A stretch of 60,110 bases of DNA from Gammaproteobacteria bacterium (GCA_003164785.1 PLUE01000066.1:1-60110), one strand, 5' to 3'; shown: positions 27,280-36,529, counted from the first letter of the stretch. The notes: generated by a model not told the origin, from the letters alone. Program-made: numbers and translations.

Positions 27280-29268
27280 TCAAAGACCGAACGGATAGGT
27301 ATCGGGAAGGCCTTTGAGTTCCTTGGTGTTCAGCGGTGTGACGGCCTTTGTCTCGTCGAGCCAAATATATTCGTCGAACTGGCGCGGCAGAACCGCCTCA
27401 AAATAGTGGCTTTGAAGTTCGGTCTCCGGCCGGTAGATCACGCCGATCGCCCGTTCTAGTCTCGGCTGCAACAATCCGCCTAGCGGCATCGTCGAAGCCA
27501 ACCCCCGCAGGGGCAGGAAGAAGCGCGGATTGCCGGTTTCGTGGCATAGGCGCTCGTAGCTTCCCGCCAAGCCTGGACGCACAGTCTTGACCTGCATCGG
27601 TTCGTCCCAGTTCGAGGCAGCCGCGACTGTGCCGCTATTCGTCCCAAAGCCGATCGAATAACTGAGATCGCCGAACTCCTGCCGACAGAGATGGCCAATG
27701 TTGTATTCGTCGCGAGTCGACATCTCCGTCGCGGCGGAGTCGCCTACGTGAGAATTGTGCGCCCACACGATTCCCTTAGCTTGCGGCCCATGAAAAGTCA
27801 GGAGATTCTTCAGCGTCTCGAACATATGACTGTCGCGTAGGTTCCATGACGCGCGAGATCCGTAATACATGGTCCGATAATAGCGTTCGGCGTTGGCGAC
27901 CAAGCGGGCGTTCTGCACCGCGTCCAAGAACCGTTCGCCATCGTGTTCGGCATAGGCACGGCGCTTTTGCAGAAGATCCGTCAGCATGGAGGTGACCTCG
28001 GGCTCGCAGGTCTGGTACTGGCCGCTCAGAGTCGCCTGGCCGTATACCGCGGGATCCGACTGCCACGGAGTCAGGCATCCGTAGCGGCGCCGCGCTATCT
28101 CGGCAGTTTTCGGATCGACCCTGTCGAGGTAATCCAGGACTGAGCGAATCGAGTTATACAGGCTATAGAGATCGAGACCGTGGAATGCCACTCGGTCGTC
28201 CGGCTCGACTCGCGAATTGTGGGTATGTAGCCAATCCACAAACTCGCGCACCTCCCGATTGCGCCACATCCACACCGGAAACCGGGCGAATGCCGTCCAC
28301 TCGGAAGGCGGCACCTTGCGGTGTCGAACATAGTGATCGATCCTGGCCGCATCCGGCCAGTCCCCTTCGATGGCGACAAAGGAAAAGCCCTTCTTCTCGA
28401 TGAGCTCGCGCGAGATCCGTTCGCGCATGCGATAGAATTCAGATGTCCCATGCGTTGCTTCTCCGAGAAGCACCACTCGCGCATCGCCTATTCTGCGCAG
28501 CAGCGGTTGCAGATTCACGGAGTCGATCGATGTAAATTTCTCGCCGGCAGCTGCAATCGCCTCTGCCAGTGTGCCATCGGGCGCTTTTGCGGTTCGCCCA
28601 CCCACCTCGGCCCAACCTTCCGCTCCCACCAAGGGAACGAAACGCACATCCGCGAGCTCCGTCGTGGTGTACTCATGTTCGGCGACGCGGGTCACCCGCA
28701 CCAATTCCTGCAGACGCCGAAGGGTTCCCACGGGAATCACCAGACGACCACCGACCTTGAGCTGTGCCTTCAGCGATTCTGGGACCTCAGGTCCGCCCGC
28801 CGCGACGATGATCGCATCATAGGGCGCGTGATCGGGCCAGCCGCGCGTTCCATCGCCATGGAGTACATGGACATTGTTGTACCCAAGGTGCGAGAGTGTC
28901 GCAGCTGATTTTTCCGCAAGCTGCCCGATACGCTCGACCGTGTAGACGTCCTTTGCAATTTTTGACAGCACCGCCGCCGCGTAGCCCGAGCCCGTGCCGA
29001 TCTCGAGCACCTTCTCGCCGCCTTCGAGGCCCAGCGCCTCGGTCATCATGGCGACGATATACGGCTGGGAGATGGTCTGCCCTTCGGCTATGGGAAGCGG
29101 CGCATCCTCATAGGCGAATTCCCGCATATCCTCCGGCAGGAACTCTTCGCGCGGCACGCTGCGCATGGCCGAAAGCACCAACGCAGACCGCACGCCACGG
29201 TGCGCGATGTGCCGTTCGATCATTTCCGCGCGAAGTTTCTGAAAGTCTATCCTGGTCTGCTGGCGCAT
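27280..29268 (-). CDS. Fusion of protein-L-isoaspartate O-methyltransferase and erythromycin esterase-like domain
   Basis: A 662-residue two-domain protein. Residues 1-215 are a PCMT: REEFLPEDMREFAYEDAPLP, TISQPYIVAMMTEAL and the SAM loop LEIGTGSGYAAAVL. From about 245 an erythromycin esterase-like domain follows, with ARVVLLGEATHGTSEFYRMR (catalytic Glu/His region) and VAIEGDWPDA, FVDWLHTHN and WAHNSHVGD. PCMT repairs isoaspartyl residues in damaged proteins. The Ere-like domain is related to macrolide esterases, but in such fusions its substrate is unknown and resistance should not be assumed. GGGGAGG precedes the ATG. It forms an operon with the next gene. Confidence 0.9.
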   Translation of the reverse strand: MRQQTRIDFQKLRAEMIERHIAHRGVRSALVLSAMRSVPREEFLPEDMREFAYEDAPLPIAEGQTISQPYIVAMMTEALGLEGGEKVLEIGTGSGYAAAVLSKIAKDVYTVERIGQLAEKSAATLSHLGYNNVHVLHGDGTRGWPDHAPYDAIIVAAGGPEVPESLKAQLKVGGRLVIPVGTLRRLQELVRVTRVAEHEYTTTELADVRFVPLVGAEGWAEVGGRTAKAPDGTLAEAIAAAGEKFTSIDSVNLQPLLRRIGDARVVLLGEATHGTSEFYRMRERISRELIEKKGFSFVAIEGDWPDAARIDHYVRHRKVPPSEWTAFARFPVWMWRNREVREFVDWLHTHNSRVEPDDRVAFHGLDLYSLYNSIRSVLDYLDRVDPKTAEIARRRYGCLTPWQSDPAVYGQATLSGQYQTCEPEVTSMLTDLLQKRRAYAEHDGERFLDAVQNARLVANAERYYRTMYYGSRASWNLRDSHMFETLKNLLTFHGPQAKGIVWAHNSHVGDSAATEMSTRDEYNIGHLCRQEFGDLSYSIGFGTNSGTVAAASNWDEPMQVKTVRPGLAGSYERLCHETGNPRFFLPLRGLASTMPLGGLLQPRLERAIGVIYRPETELQSHYFEAVLPRQFDEYIWLDETKAVTPLNTKELKGLPDTYPFGL

Positions 29269-29340
29269 CAGAATTGCCTCCCCTCGCCAATGACGATCGT
29301 CGTGTCAAGTTCATTCGAATGATTCACGCTCATAAAGTGT

Positions 29341-29619
29341 CTACCTTGTATTCACGCCACGCGAACGCGCGGCGGCGGAAATCGATCGGTGAGAAGTGCT
29401 GGCAAGTTCGTCCTCGACGCCGAGCGGGACGAGAGAAACCGCCCGTGGCACGGGAGGCGCCGCTCGCTCGACGAATTGCACTCGTGTACCGATCCTGAAT
29501 AGTTCGTGAAGCGGTGGCGGCGTGCCGCGCAGATTGAAAAGCAGCAGCCGCCCGTCATCTGCGTCGATGACACCGAATAGGCCATCGTTGTCGAAATCGC
29601 TAACAGTGCCGGTAAGCAT
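29341..29619 (-). CDS. Small cold-shock-domain-like protein
   Basis: A 92-residue protein whose first 65 residues follow a cold-shock (OB-fold) plan: GTVSDFDNDGLFGVIDADDG, LLFNLRG, GTRVQFVE and PRAVSLVPLG. The usual RNP aromatic residues are partly replaced, so RNA binding is uncertain. The last 25 residues are Ser/Arg-rich. ATG 29619 has the very strong site GAGGAGGGG upstream. A CRP-type palindrome lies 36 bases before the start. Confidence 0.7.
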   Translation of the reverse strand: MLTGTVSDFDNDGLFGVIDADDGRLLLFNLRGTPPPLHELFRIGTRVQFVERAAPPVPRAVSLVPLGVEDELASTSHRSISAAARSRGVNTR

Positions 29620-29654
29620 GATAGTCCCCTCCTCTTTGTTGGATGATGTCGGAA

Positions 29655-29672
29655 ATGTGACCGCGGTCACAT
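29655..29672. promoter_or_regulatory. Perfect 18-base CRP/FNR-type palindrome
   Basis: ATGTGACCGCGGTCACAT is completely self-complementary and contains TGTGA-N6-TCACA, the textbook CRP half-sites with CRP spacing. It lies 36 bases upstream of the cold-shock-like gene. A CRP-family regulator is the natural candidate. At this distance from the ATG it may act as a repressor site unless the leader is very short. Confidence 0.7.
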
Positions 29673-29887
29673 CCGAGTTTCCACGCAGCATCTAAGGGTG
29701 TCCCGAATCCGCCGGGACTCTTGTGGCGCGTCCCTTACGTATAGTCCAGTGTTGCGCAACCCCGATTTGGATCGCAATCCATTGTCGTCACGAGGAATTT
29801 CGACCCCTGAGCGCGACAAATCCCCATGCCCGGGCTCGAGCATTGGCGGCCCTCTCTCACACTCTGGCTGTCCTGTGGCGGACCGAA
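29673..29887. other. Intergenic region, no gene seen
   Basis: About 215 bases between the CRP-type palindrome and the enolase stop. No repeat, hairpin or conserved frame is apparent. Confidence 0.3.
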
Positions 29888-31204
29888 TCACGCCGGGCGG
29901 GTGGTGACGGTCGGCGCGAGTGGGCGCACAAACGCGGTTCGTCCCGCATAGGTCGCCGATCGTCCAAGATGTTCCTCGATACGAAGTAGCTGATTGTATT
30001 TCTCCACCCGCTCACCCCGGCACGGCGCGCCCGCTTTGAGGTGACCGGTGCCGAGCGCCACGGTCAGATCTGCGATGAACGAATCCACGGTCTCGCCGCT
30101 GCGGTGAGATACCATCGCGCCCCAGCCTGCGTCATAGGCCAAATGAACTGCCGCGATCGTCTCTGTGAGTGTGCCAATTTGGTTAAGCTTGATGAGCACG
30201 GCATTCGCCGCATGCTCGGCGATACCGCGTGCAATGCGGGTAACGTTGGTAACGAACAGATCATCGCCGACCAACTCGATCTTGTCGCCGAGATCCCGAT
30301 TGAGGATTTTCCATCCTGCCCAATCATCCTCGGCAAGGCCGTCCTCGAGCACCGCGATTGGATACTTGTTGATCCACTGCGTATACAGCGCCACCATCTC
30401 TTGTGCACCGATGGAACGGCCCTCGGTGCGCAATTGATAGAGCCCATTCTCGAAAAAGCCACTCGAGGCTGGATCGAGGGCGAGGACTACGTCGTCGCCA
30501 GGCCGATATCCCGCTGCTTCGATCGCACGCAGGATCAGATCAACCGCATCCGCATTGCGTTTCAGGGTGGGCGCAAACCCCCCTTCGTCGCCGACGCCGG
30601 TCGAGAGACCCGCATCCTTGAGCACTTTTTTGAGTTGGTGATAGATCTCCGCCCCCCAGCGTAGAGCTTCGGCGAAACTAGGCGCTCCGACCGGCGCGAT
30701 CATGAATTCCTGAAAGTCCGTGCCCTGCCAATTCGCATGGGCGCCGCCGTTCAAGATATTGAACATCGGTACTGGCAGACAGTTAGCCGCCGCGCCGCCC
30801 AAATAGCGAAACAACGGCAGCTGCGTCGCAACCGCTGCAGCACGGGCGACCGCGAGGCTCACGCCCAAAATAGCATTGGCGCCGAGCTTCGCCTTGTTCA
30901 CTGTTCCATCGGCTGCGTTCAGAGCGCGATCGACGGCGCCTTGGTCGAGCGCGTCCAAACCCTGGGCGGCTGCGGCCAAGGCGCCATTCACATGGGCAAC
31001 GGCCTGCCGCACCCCTTTGCCGCCGTAGCGATGAGTATCCTGGTCGCGCAGTTCAACGGCTTCGTGGACGCCGGTGGAGGCGCCTGAGGGAACCGCGGCG
31101 CGACCCTGGGCACCTCCGGTCAGCGTGACGTCCACCTCAACCGTCGGGTTACCCCGGGAGTCCAATATTTCCCGGGCATGAAGCGTTTGAATCCGGCTGT
31201 CCAT
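29888..31204 (-). CDS. eno: Enolase
   Basis: Phosphopyruvate hydratase of glycolysis, 438 residues, near the family length. Landmarks: HAREILDSRGNPTVEVDV, PSGASTG, NILNGGAHANW, VGDEGGFAPTL, the catalytic Lys region AVLIKLNQIGTLTE and SHRSGETVDSFIADL, plus LKAGAPCRGERVEKYNQLLR. AAGGAA precedes the ATG. The C-terminal tail after EHLG is somewhat longer than in most enolases. It belongs to a minus-strand group with PGK and GAPDH, but is separated from them by MaoC-PTA and an alcohol dehydrogenase remnant. Confidence 0.96.
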   Translation of the reverse strand: MDSRIQTLHAREILDSRGNPTVEVDVTLTGGAQGRAAVPSGASTGVHEAVELRDQDTHRYGGKGVRQAVAHVNGALAAAAQGLDALDQGAVDRALNAADGTVNKAKLGANAILGVSLAVARAAAVATQLPLFRYLGGAAANCLPVPMFNILNGGAHANWQGTDFQEFMIAPVGAPSFAEALRWGAEIYHQLKKVLKDAGLSTGVGDEGGFAPTLKRNADAVDLILRAIEAAGYRPGDDVVLALDPASSGFFENGLYQLRTEGRSIGAQEMVALYTQWINKYPIAVLEDGLAEDDWAGWKILNRDLGDKIELVGDDLFVTNVTRIARGIAEHAANAVLIKLNQIGTLTETIAAVHLAYDAGWGAMVSHRSGETVDSFIADLTVALGTGHLKAGAPCRGERVEKYNQLLRIEEHLGRSATYAGRTAFVRPLAPTVTTRPA

Positions 31205-31284
31205 TTTTTTCTGTTCCTTACTGCGCCTCGGGTCTTACCTGGCTCGCAGGGAAGGGGACCCGCCATCCCACGAGTGCTCGATTG

Positions 31285-31819
31285 CTATTCTAGCTCGAGC
31301 ACGATTCGCCCATCCACGCGGCCCATCTTCAGGTCGGTGAAGACGCCGTTGATGTCTTCGAGTGCCGCCTTGAGGGGCCATTGCTGCATAGTCGATGCCC
31401 TGGGGCAGCCGGGCGACATACGCGGCCGACCCGATGGCATAGTCCGCAAAGGTGCCGTTGACGCTGTAGCCGCTGTCGTTCTGCGACTCGCACAGGGTTT
31501 CCCAGCCGGTGATGCAGTAATCACAGGCGCCGCAGGCATCATGCACCCAGGCGATGCCGACGTTATCGCCCTCCTTCAAGCTTTTGACGCCGGCACCGAC
31601 GCCAGCGACGATGCCGGCGCCCTCGTGGCCTGGAATGAATGGAGGCGTAGGCTTCACCGGCCAATCGCCGTCGGCTGCGTGAAGGTCGGTGTGACAGACC
31701 CCGGTGGCCTTGATCTTGACCAAGACTTCACCCGGTCCCGGCGTCGGAATTGCCACCTCATCGATGGTCAGCGGTTTGCCGAATTGACGCACTACGGCAG
31801 CTTTCATTGTTTGCGTCAT
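31285..31819 (-). pseudogene. adhP: Zinc alcohol dehydrogenase (AdhP-like) with deleted cofactor domain and frameshift
   Basis: From ATG 31819 the first 150 residues are a clean zinc ADH N-terminus: KIKATGVCHTDLHAADGDWP, PGHEGAGIVAGVG, the structural zinc motif around CGACDYC and ARLPQGIDYAAM. At about 31370-31385 the sequence jumps, with a frame change, to the family C-terminus: LKAALEDINGVF then KMGRVDGRIVLELE and a TAG at 31285. The NAD-binding Rossmann domain, roughly 150 residues, is missing. No functional enzyme can result. Confidence 0.85.
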
Positions 31820-31970
31820 AACGAAGTTCCAGATTTGAATAAACCGACGATGTGGACGCAACGATTCTCGGACCGTCGTGAGGCGGGCGTCGATAGGCAA
31901 TTGCCGCACCCGCAGTGGTACAAGTCCCCCGAGAGGAATCACCTGAGCTTCGAGCGCGTACTCATGCGGA

Positions 31971-33308
31971 TCATGACCGGTTGCCCCCTCGCCCGTGAAC
32001 CAAGAGTTGCGCGAGAGCACATGAAGCGAGACGCGCCGCGTCACTGTCGGCTCGGCTGGTCAGTATGATCGGAAGGCGCGCGCCGAGCACGATTCCGGCT
32101 GCCTCCGCACCGGCGAGATAGACGAGTTGTTTGACCAACATGTTACCCGCCTCAAGATCAGGTACCACGAGAATATCGGCGTGGCCGGCCACGAGACTCG
32201 AGATGCCCTTGATGCGTGCGGCTTCGCTCGAGATGGCATTGTCGAAGGCCAGCGGCCCGTCGAGCGTCGCGCCCACGATCTGCTTCCTGTCGGCCATCTT
32301 GCAAAGCGCGGCGGCATCGAGCGTCGATGGGATTTTGCTGCTCACGGTCTCCACCGCAGACAGAATTGCGACCTTCGGGGACCGAATGCCGAGCGCCTGC
32401 ACCAGTTCAATCGCGTTCTGAATGATGTCGCGCTTCGTGTCGAGGTCCGGGGCAATGTTGACGGCCGCATCCGTAATGAAGAGTGGTTTCGGATAGTAGG
32501 GTACGTCCATTGCGAACACATGGCTCATGCGTCGCTCCGTGCGCAATCCCGCGGTTTTGTCCACCACCGCCGCCATGAGTTCATCCGTGTGGAGGGCGCC
32601 CTTCATGATGGCATCGATCTTCGCCTCGCGTCCCAAAGCCACCGCACGCTCCGCGGCCGCATGGCTGTGCGGCACGTCGACGATCTCCACGTCCTCGAGA
32701 CCGCGCCCGGCGTCCGCCGCCGCCTGGCGAATTTTTGCCGCTGGACCGATGAACACCGGCACGATGAGCCCAGCTTCCCTCGCCGCCATCGCTGCGGCGA
32801 CCGACCCGCTGTCGCAGGGATGCACGATCGCCGTACGCAGGGGCTGGAATCTGCGGGCCGCATCGAGCAGCTGCCGGTGTCGGGCGCCCACGGCATGCGG
32901 CGAGACTGCGGGTGTGGCGCGCGGCCGCCGTAGCTTCATCTCGGGTGCAATGACGCGTGCTTCACCCTCCAGGAGAATCTCTCCGGATTCCGCCACATAT
33001 TTGCATTGGAACGTCACGCACCTTGTCTCGGGCACCATGTCGCGAATGCGAATACGAGCCGTTACCGTCTCGCCGATATTTGCGGGGCGCAGGACGTGCA
33101 GCGACAGTTCGACTTGGTTGGTGCCGGGTCCTGGCAATTCGGTCGACAGCAATTCCGCTATGAAGCCGCCCCCCAAACCCAGCGGTTCAATATCCTGGGA
33201 TCGAAGTACGCGCGTCAATTCGGCCGACTCTCCGATGTGCAGTTCATCAAAAATCCTATTTTCGATGAACTGCGTCGCTGCCGCTTCGCGCGAGTTATTG
33301 TCGACCAT
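31971..33308 (-). CDS. MaoC-phosphate acetyltransferase fusion with a defective MaoC domain
   Basis: A 445-residue protein of the bifunctional enoyl-CoA hydratase/phosphate acetyltransferase type. The PTA part (about 140-445) looks intact, with DAIMKGALHTDELMAAVV, FITDAAVNIAPDLDTK and ADILVVPDLEAGNMLVKQLV. The N-terminal hot-dog domain reads LTRVLRSQDIEPL directly into GLGGGFIAELLSTELPGPG. Relatives carry about 25-30 residues between these, including the SGDxNPxH-type active site. The hydratase activity is therefore probably lost while phosphotransacetylation (acyl-CoA plus phosphate) may continue. The ADH remnant lies downstream. Confidence 0.85.
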   Translation of the reverse strand: MVDNNSREAAATQFIENRIFDELHIGESAELTRVLRSQDIEPLGLGGGFIAELLSTELPGPGTNQVELSLHVLRPANIGETVTARIRIRDMVPETRCVTFQCKYVAESGEILLEGEARVIAPEMKLRRPRATPAVSPHAVGARHRQLLDAARRFQPLRTAIVHPCDSGSVAAAMAAREAGLIVPVFIGPAAKIRQAAADAGRGLEDVEIVDVPHSHAAAERAVALGREAKIDAIMKGALHTDELMAAVVDKTAGLRTERRMSHVFAMDVPYYPKPLFITDAAVNIAPDLDTKRDIIQNAIELVQALGIRSPKVAILSAVETVSSKIPSTLDAAALCKMADRKQIVGATLDGPLAFDNAISSEAARIKGISSLVAGHADILVVPDLEAGNMLVKQLVYLAGAEAAGIVLGARLPIILTSRADSDAARLASCALAQLLVHGRGGNRS

Positions 33309-33652
33309 CTACCTGGCTCGCGGCAGTTCGGCGAGACGATCTGGGTTCGCGAGGCATGTCGCGCAGTAGCTGGTGCACTTTATTACGCTCCATAAACGGA
33401 TTCTCTCTATTCAGTTGCTGTCTAACCCATAGCCCGGCTCGTTGCGACCTCCGGCCGGAAGTATCCGCCGACATTCCGCTGCGATGCCGTCCGTGTTTTT
33501 CGAGACGCGGATCCGCACCATCGTGTCCGGCGGATCTGTAGGCGCTGCGCCGCGAGCTTGCCTCGTTTACTTGCCGCGTCCGTATATCCCCGTATTTCAG
33601 CCCAAGACGTTGACGCGCAGTTTAAAAGAAATGGCAATCGCGCGCGAAGCTA
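33309..33652. other. Intergenic region, no gene seen
   Basis: 344 bases between the PGK stop and the start of the MaoC-PTA gene on the minus strand. I see no conserved frame. It probably carries the promoter of MaoC-PTA and may hold decayed sequence. Confidence 0.35.
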
Positions 33653-34897
33653 CTATGAGTGGTCGCGATGTATTGCACCACCCGTAATGCTGGCTGTGGC
33701 ATACGTAGATGCCGGCAGCGGCATATCCCGGGCCCGATCTTCCAATACGGCAACCGCCGGTAGCGTCTTGCCCTCCACGAATTCGAGAAACGCACCGCCG
33801 CCGGTCGACATATACGAGATGCGGTTCGCGACACCGTATTTCTCGACCGCGGCCAGTGTGTCGCCACCGCCCACGAGCGAGAATGCTTCGCTGCTGGCAA
33901 TCGCATTGGCGATGGCCTTGGTGCCTTCACCGAATGGATCGATTTCAAATACGCCGACCGGCCCATTCCAAAGGATGGTCTTGGCGGATGCCAGGATCCT
34001 GGCGTACCGCTGGATGGTGGCGGGACCGATGTCGAGAATCATTTCATCCTCGGCCACCTCCACCGCCCAGCGTCCTCTGGCACCAGCGCCGGCACGCTCA
34101 TGCGCCACGGTGACATCCATCGGCAACGCGATATCCGCGCCGCGGGCATGTGCCCTGTCGAGCAGCCCGCGCGCTGTCGCAATCATCTCTGTCTCGCACA
34201 GCGAGGTGCCGACCCCGATGCCGGCGGCTGCGAGAAAGGTGTTGGCGATTCCGCCGCCGAGAATGAGCTTGTCCACCTTTTCGAGCAGCGCTTCGAGTAT
34301 CGTCAGTTTGGTCGAGACTTTTGAGCCCCCAACGATGGCTACCAGCGGCCGCGCCGGATTGGCCAGCGCACGCTCGAGCGCATTGAGCTCAGCAGCCAAC
34401 AGCGGACCGGCGCATGCCACGGGTGCAAATTTGGCGATGCCGTGCGTGCTTGCCTCCGCACGGTGTGCGGTTGCGAAGGCGTCCATCACGAAGACGTCAC
34501 ACAACGCAGCCATTTGCCGCGCCAAAGCCTCGCTGTCTTGCTTTTCGCCCTTGTTGAAACGCACGTTCTCGCAAAGCACCACCGAGCCGGCAGCGCAGTC
34601 GACGCCGCCGAGCCAGTCCTTGCACAGAGGCACAGGCACACCGAGGAGTTCGGAGAGCTTTGCGGCCACGGGCGAGAGCGACAGTTCGGGGTCGTATTTG
34701 CCCTCCTCCGGTCGACCGAGGTGAGACAGGACGATCACATGCGCACCTTGCTGCATCGCTGAGCGCAGCGTCGGCAGCGCGGCGCGGATGCGCATATCGC
34801 TCGTGATCCGCCCATTCTGCATCGGCACGTTCAAATCTTCGCGGATCATTACCCGCTTGCCGGATAGATCAAAATCAGACATGTATAGCAATGTCAT
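33653..34897 (-). CDS. pgk: Phosphoglycerate kinase
   Basis: Transfers phosphate from 1,3-bisphosphoglycerate to ADP in glycolysis. The 414-residue protein carries MIREDLNVPMQNGRITSDMR, LSHLGRPEEGKYDPELSL, VVLCENVRFNKGEK, VAIVGGSKVSTKLTILEALL, LWNGPVGVFE and GGGDTLAAVEKYG, all standard. ATG 34897 has GGAGA six bases upstream; the frame is open further upstream into the GAPDH gene without homology. It starts 15 bases after the GAPDH stop, so the two are an operon. The last 20 residues extend beyond the usual end. Confidence 0.95.
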   Translation of the reverse strand: MTLLYMSDFDLSGKRVMIREDLNVPMQNGRITSDMRIRAALPTLRSAMQQGAHVIVLSHLGRPEEGKYDPELSLSPVAAKLSELLGVPVPLCKDWLGGVDCAAGSVVLCENVRFNKGEKQDSEALARQMAALCDVFVMDAFATAHRAEASTHGIAKFAPVACAGPLLAAELNALERALANPARPLVAIVGGSKVSTKLTILEALLEKVDKLILGGGIANTFLAAAGIGVGTSLCETEMIATARGLLDRAHARGADIALPMDVTVAHERAGAGARGRWAVEVAEDEMILDIGPATIQRYARILASAKTILWNGPVGVFEIDPFGEGTKAIANAIASSEAFSLVGGGDTLAAVEKYGVANRISYMSTGGGAFLEFVEGKTLPAVAVLEDRARDMPLPASTYATASITGGAIHRDHS

Positions 34898-34911
34898 CGA
34901 TGTCTCCAGTC

Positions 34912-35928
34912 TCACGCAGCCCGTGACCAAGCCAGTGTCGTGTCGAGCATGCGGTTTGAAAATCCCCATTCGTTGTCGTACCACGCGCACACCTTGACCA
35001 ACGTACCGCCGATCACCTTGCTCAGGGTAGCGTCATAAATCGAGGAATGCGGATCGTGGTTATAGTCGACTGAGACGAGGAGCTCGACCGCGTAAGCGAG
35101 AATATCCTTCAGGGGCCCTCGTTCGGCCGCTGCCTTCATCAGCGCGTTGATTTCCTCGACGCTGGTCGAGCGAGACGCGATGAAGCTCAAGTCCACCAGC
35201 GATACGTTGATCGTGGGAACCCGAATCGCAAAGCCGTCAAGTTTGCCCTTGAGTTCCGGCAGCACCAGCCCCATGGAAGCAGCCGCGCCAGTCTTGGTCG
35301 GAATCATGGAGTGCGTCGCCGAGCGCGCCCGCCGCAGATCCTTATGGTAGACGTCCGTCAACACCTGATCGTTGGTGTAGGAATGCACCGTGGTCATGAC
35401 TCCCGCCGTGATGCCCATCGCATCGTTCAGCACTTTCGCAAGCGGTGCGAGGCAGTTGGTGGTACAGGAGGCATTGGAAACGACCGATTGGCTGGACTTG
35501 AGTCCGCCGTGATTCACACCATAAACGATCGTCGCATCGACGTCGCTGCCACCCGGCGCCGAAATCAGCACCTTCTTGGCGCCGGCCGTGAGGTGCGCCG
35601 CCGCCTTCGCCTTACTCGTGAACAATCCGGTGCATTCCAGCACAATTTCCGCACCCAATTCACCCCACGGCAATTTCGCCGGGTCTCGCTGCGCAACCAC
35701 GCGAATGCGATCTCCGTTGACTATCATCGCGTCGCCGTCGACACCAACCTCGCCACCAAAGCGCCCGTGTACAGTATCGAAGCGAGTCAGATGGGCATTC
35801 GTATTGGCGTCGCCCAGATCATTGATCGCGACAATCTTGATTTCATCCGCATGTATGCCCTCATACAGCGCGCGCAGAACATTCCGGCCGATACGTCCAT
35901 AGCCGTTGATACCTATTTTAATGGCCAC
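34912..35928 (-). CDS. gap: Glyceraldehyde-3-phosphate dehydrogenase, type I
   Basis: Oxidises glyceraldehyde 3-phosphate with NAD and phosphate. 338 residues with the nucleotide-binding start KIGINGYGRIGRNVLRA, the catalytic Cys in SNASCTTNCLAPLAKVL, the catalytic His in TTVHSYTNDQ and the C-terminal WYDNEWGFSNRMLDT. Asp in AINDLGD favours NAD over NADP. The start codon is GTG (35928) with GAGGAG upstream. It leads the gap-pgk pair. Confidence 0.96.
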   Translation of the reverse strand: MAIKIGINGYGRIGRNVLRALYEGIHADEIKIVAINDLGDANTNAHLTRFDTVHGRFGGEVGVDGDAMIVNGDRIRVVAQRDPAKLPWGELGAEIVLECTGLFTSKAKAAAHLTAGAKKVLISAPGGSDVDATIVYGVNHGGLKSSQSVVSNASCTTNCLAPLAKVLNDAMGITAGVMTTVHSYTNDQVLTDVYHKDLRRARSATHSMIPTKTGAAASMGLVLPELKGKLDGFAIRVPTINVSLVDLSFIASRSTSVEEINALMKAAAERGPLKDILAYAVELLVSVDYNHDPHSSIYDATLSKVIGGTLVKVCAWYDNEWGFSNRMLDTTLAWSRAA

Positions 35929-36019
35929 TGTCTTTGTACTCCTCGTGATTCGACATTCAATGTTCCGTCAAGATTTTCGCCGAAGGCGATCCCCCTCTCG
36001 CGTTACACTTCAATGCCGA

Positions 36020-36469
36020 CTAGCGGCGCGAATGCTGCTCGTTGATTTGGCCCTTGGTCATGACGCCGAGCAGTGAGTTGGCATCCGCAACGAAAAGCCT
36101 GAGCAAGTCATTGAGGGTGATGATTCCCACGACTTCGCCCTCATGCGCCACCACCGGCAGCCGGCGAACACCGTTCGCCTGCATGCGCTGGATCACCTGA
36201 GTCGTGTCTTCGGACTCATTCGCGATAACCACCGGCTTGCGCATCAAGCTTCCCACAGTCGTTTTCGCCGGATCGAGCCCATTTCCCAATACCTCGATCA
36301 CGATGTCGCGATCCGTGACGATTCCGAGGGGTACGCCTTGGTCCTGTGGATCATCCACCACGACCAGATCGCCTACATGCCGGTGACGCATGAGACTCGC
36401 CGCCTGAAGAATGGTGGTCTGGGGCCCGCAAGTGACCACGCTTGCCGTGCACACTTCTTTCAATAACAT
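36020..36469 (-). CDS. Tandem CBS-domain protein
   Basis: A 149-residue protein made of two CBS domains (about 10-65 and 75-130): ILQAASLMRHRHVGDLVVVD with GIVTDRDIVIEVL, and VIQRMQANGVRRLPVVAHEG with GIITLNDLLRLF. Such stand-alone pairs bind adenine nucleotides and act as energy sensors. ATG 36469 has GGAGGA upstream. CBS proteins of this type are common in low-oxygen/stress gene groups with universal stress proteins, PTA, AdhP and PEP synthase, relatives of which lie around it here. Confidence 0.92.
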   Translation of the reverse strand: MLLKEVCTASVVTCGPQTTILQAASLMRHRHVGDLVVVDDPQDQGVPLGIVTDRDIVIEVLGNGLDPAKTTVGSLMRKPVVIANESEDTTQVIQRMQANGVRRLPVVAHEGEVVGIITLNDLLRLFVADANSLLGVMTKGQINEQHSRR

Positions 36470-36529
36470 CGTAAATTCCTCCACATGAAGATTGGTATCC
36501 GATCTCACATCGCCAGCACATGCGCGAGT

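Noticed and set aside
27280..29268. Antibiotic resistance gene call for the erythromycin esterase-like domain
   Set aside because: The family-level similarity is clear, but fusion to PCMT and the stress-type neighbourhood do not support a macrolide resistance role.
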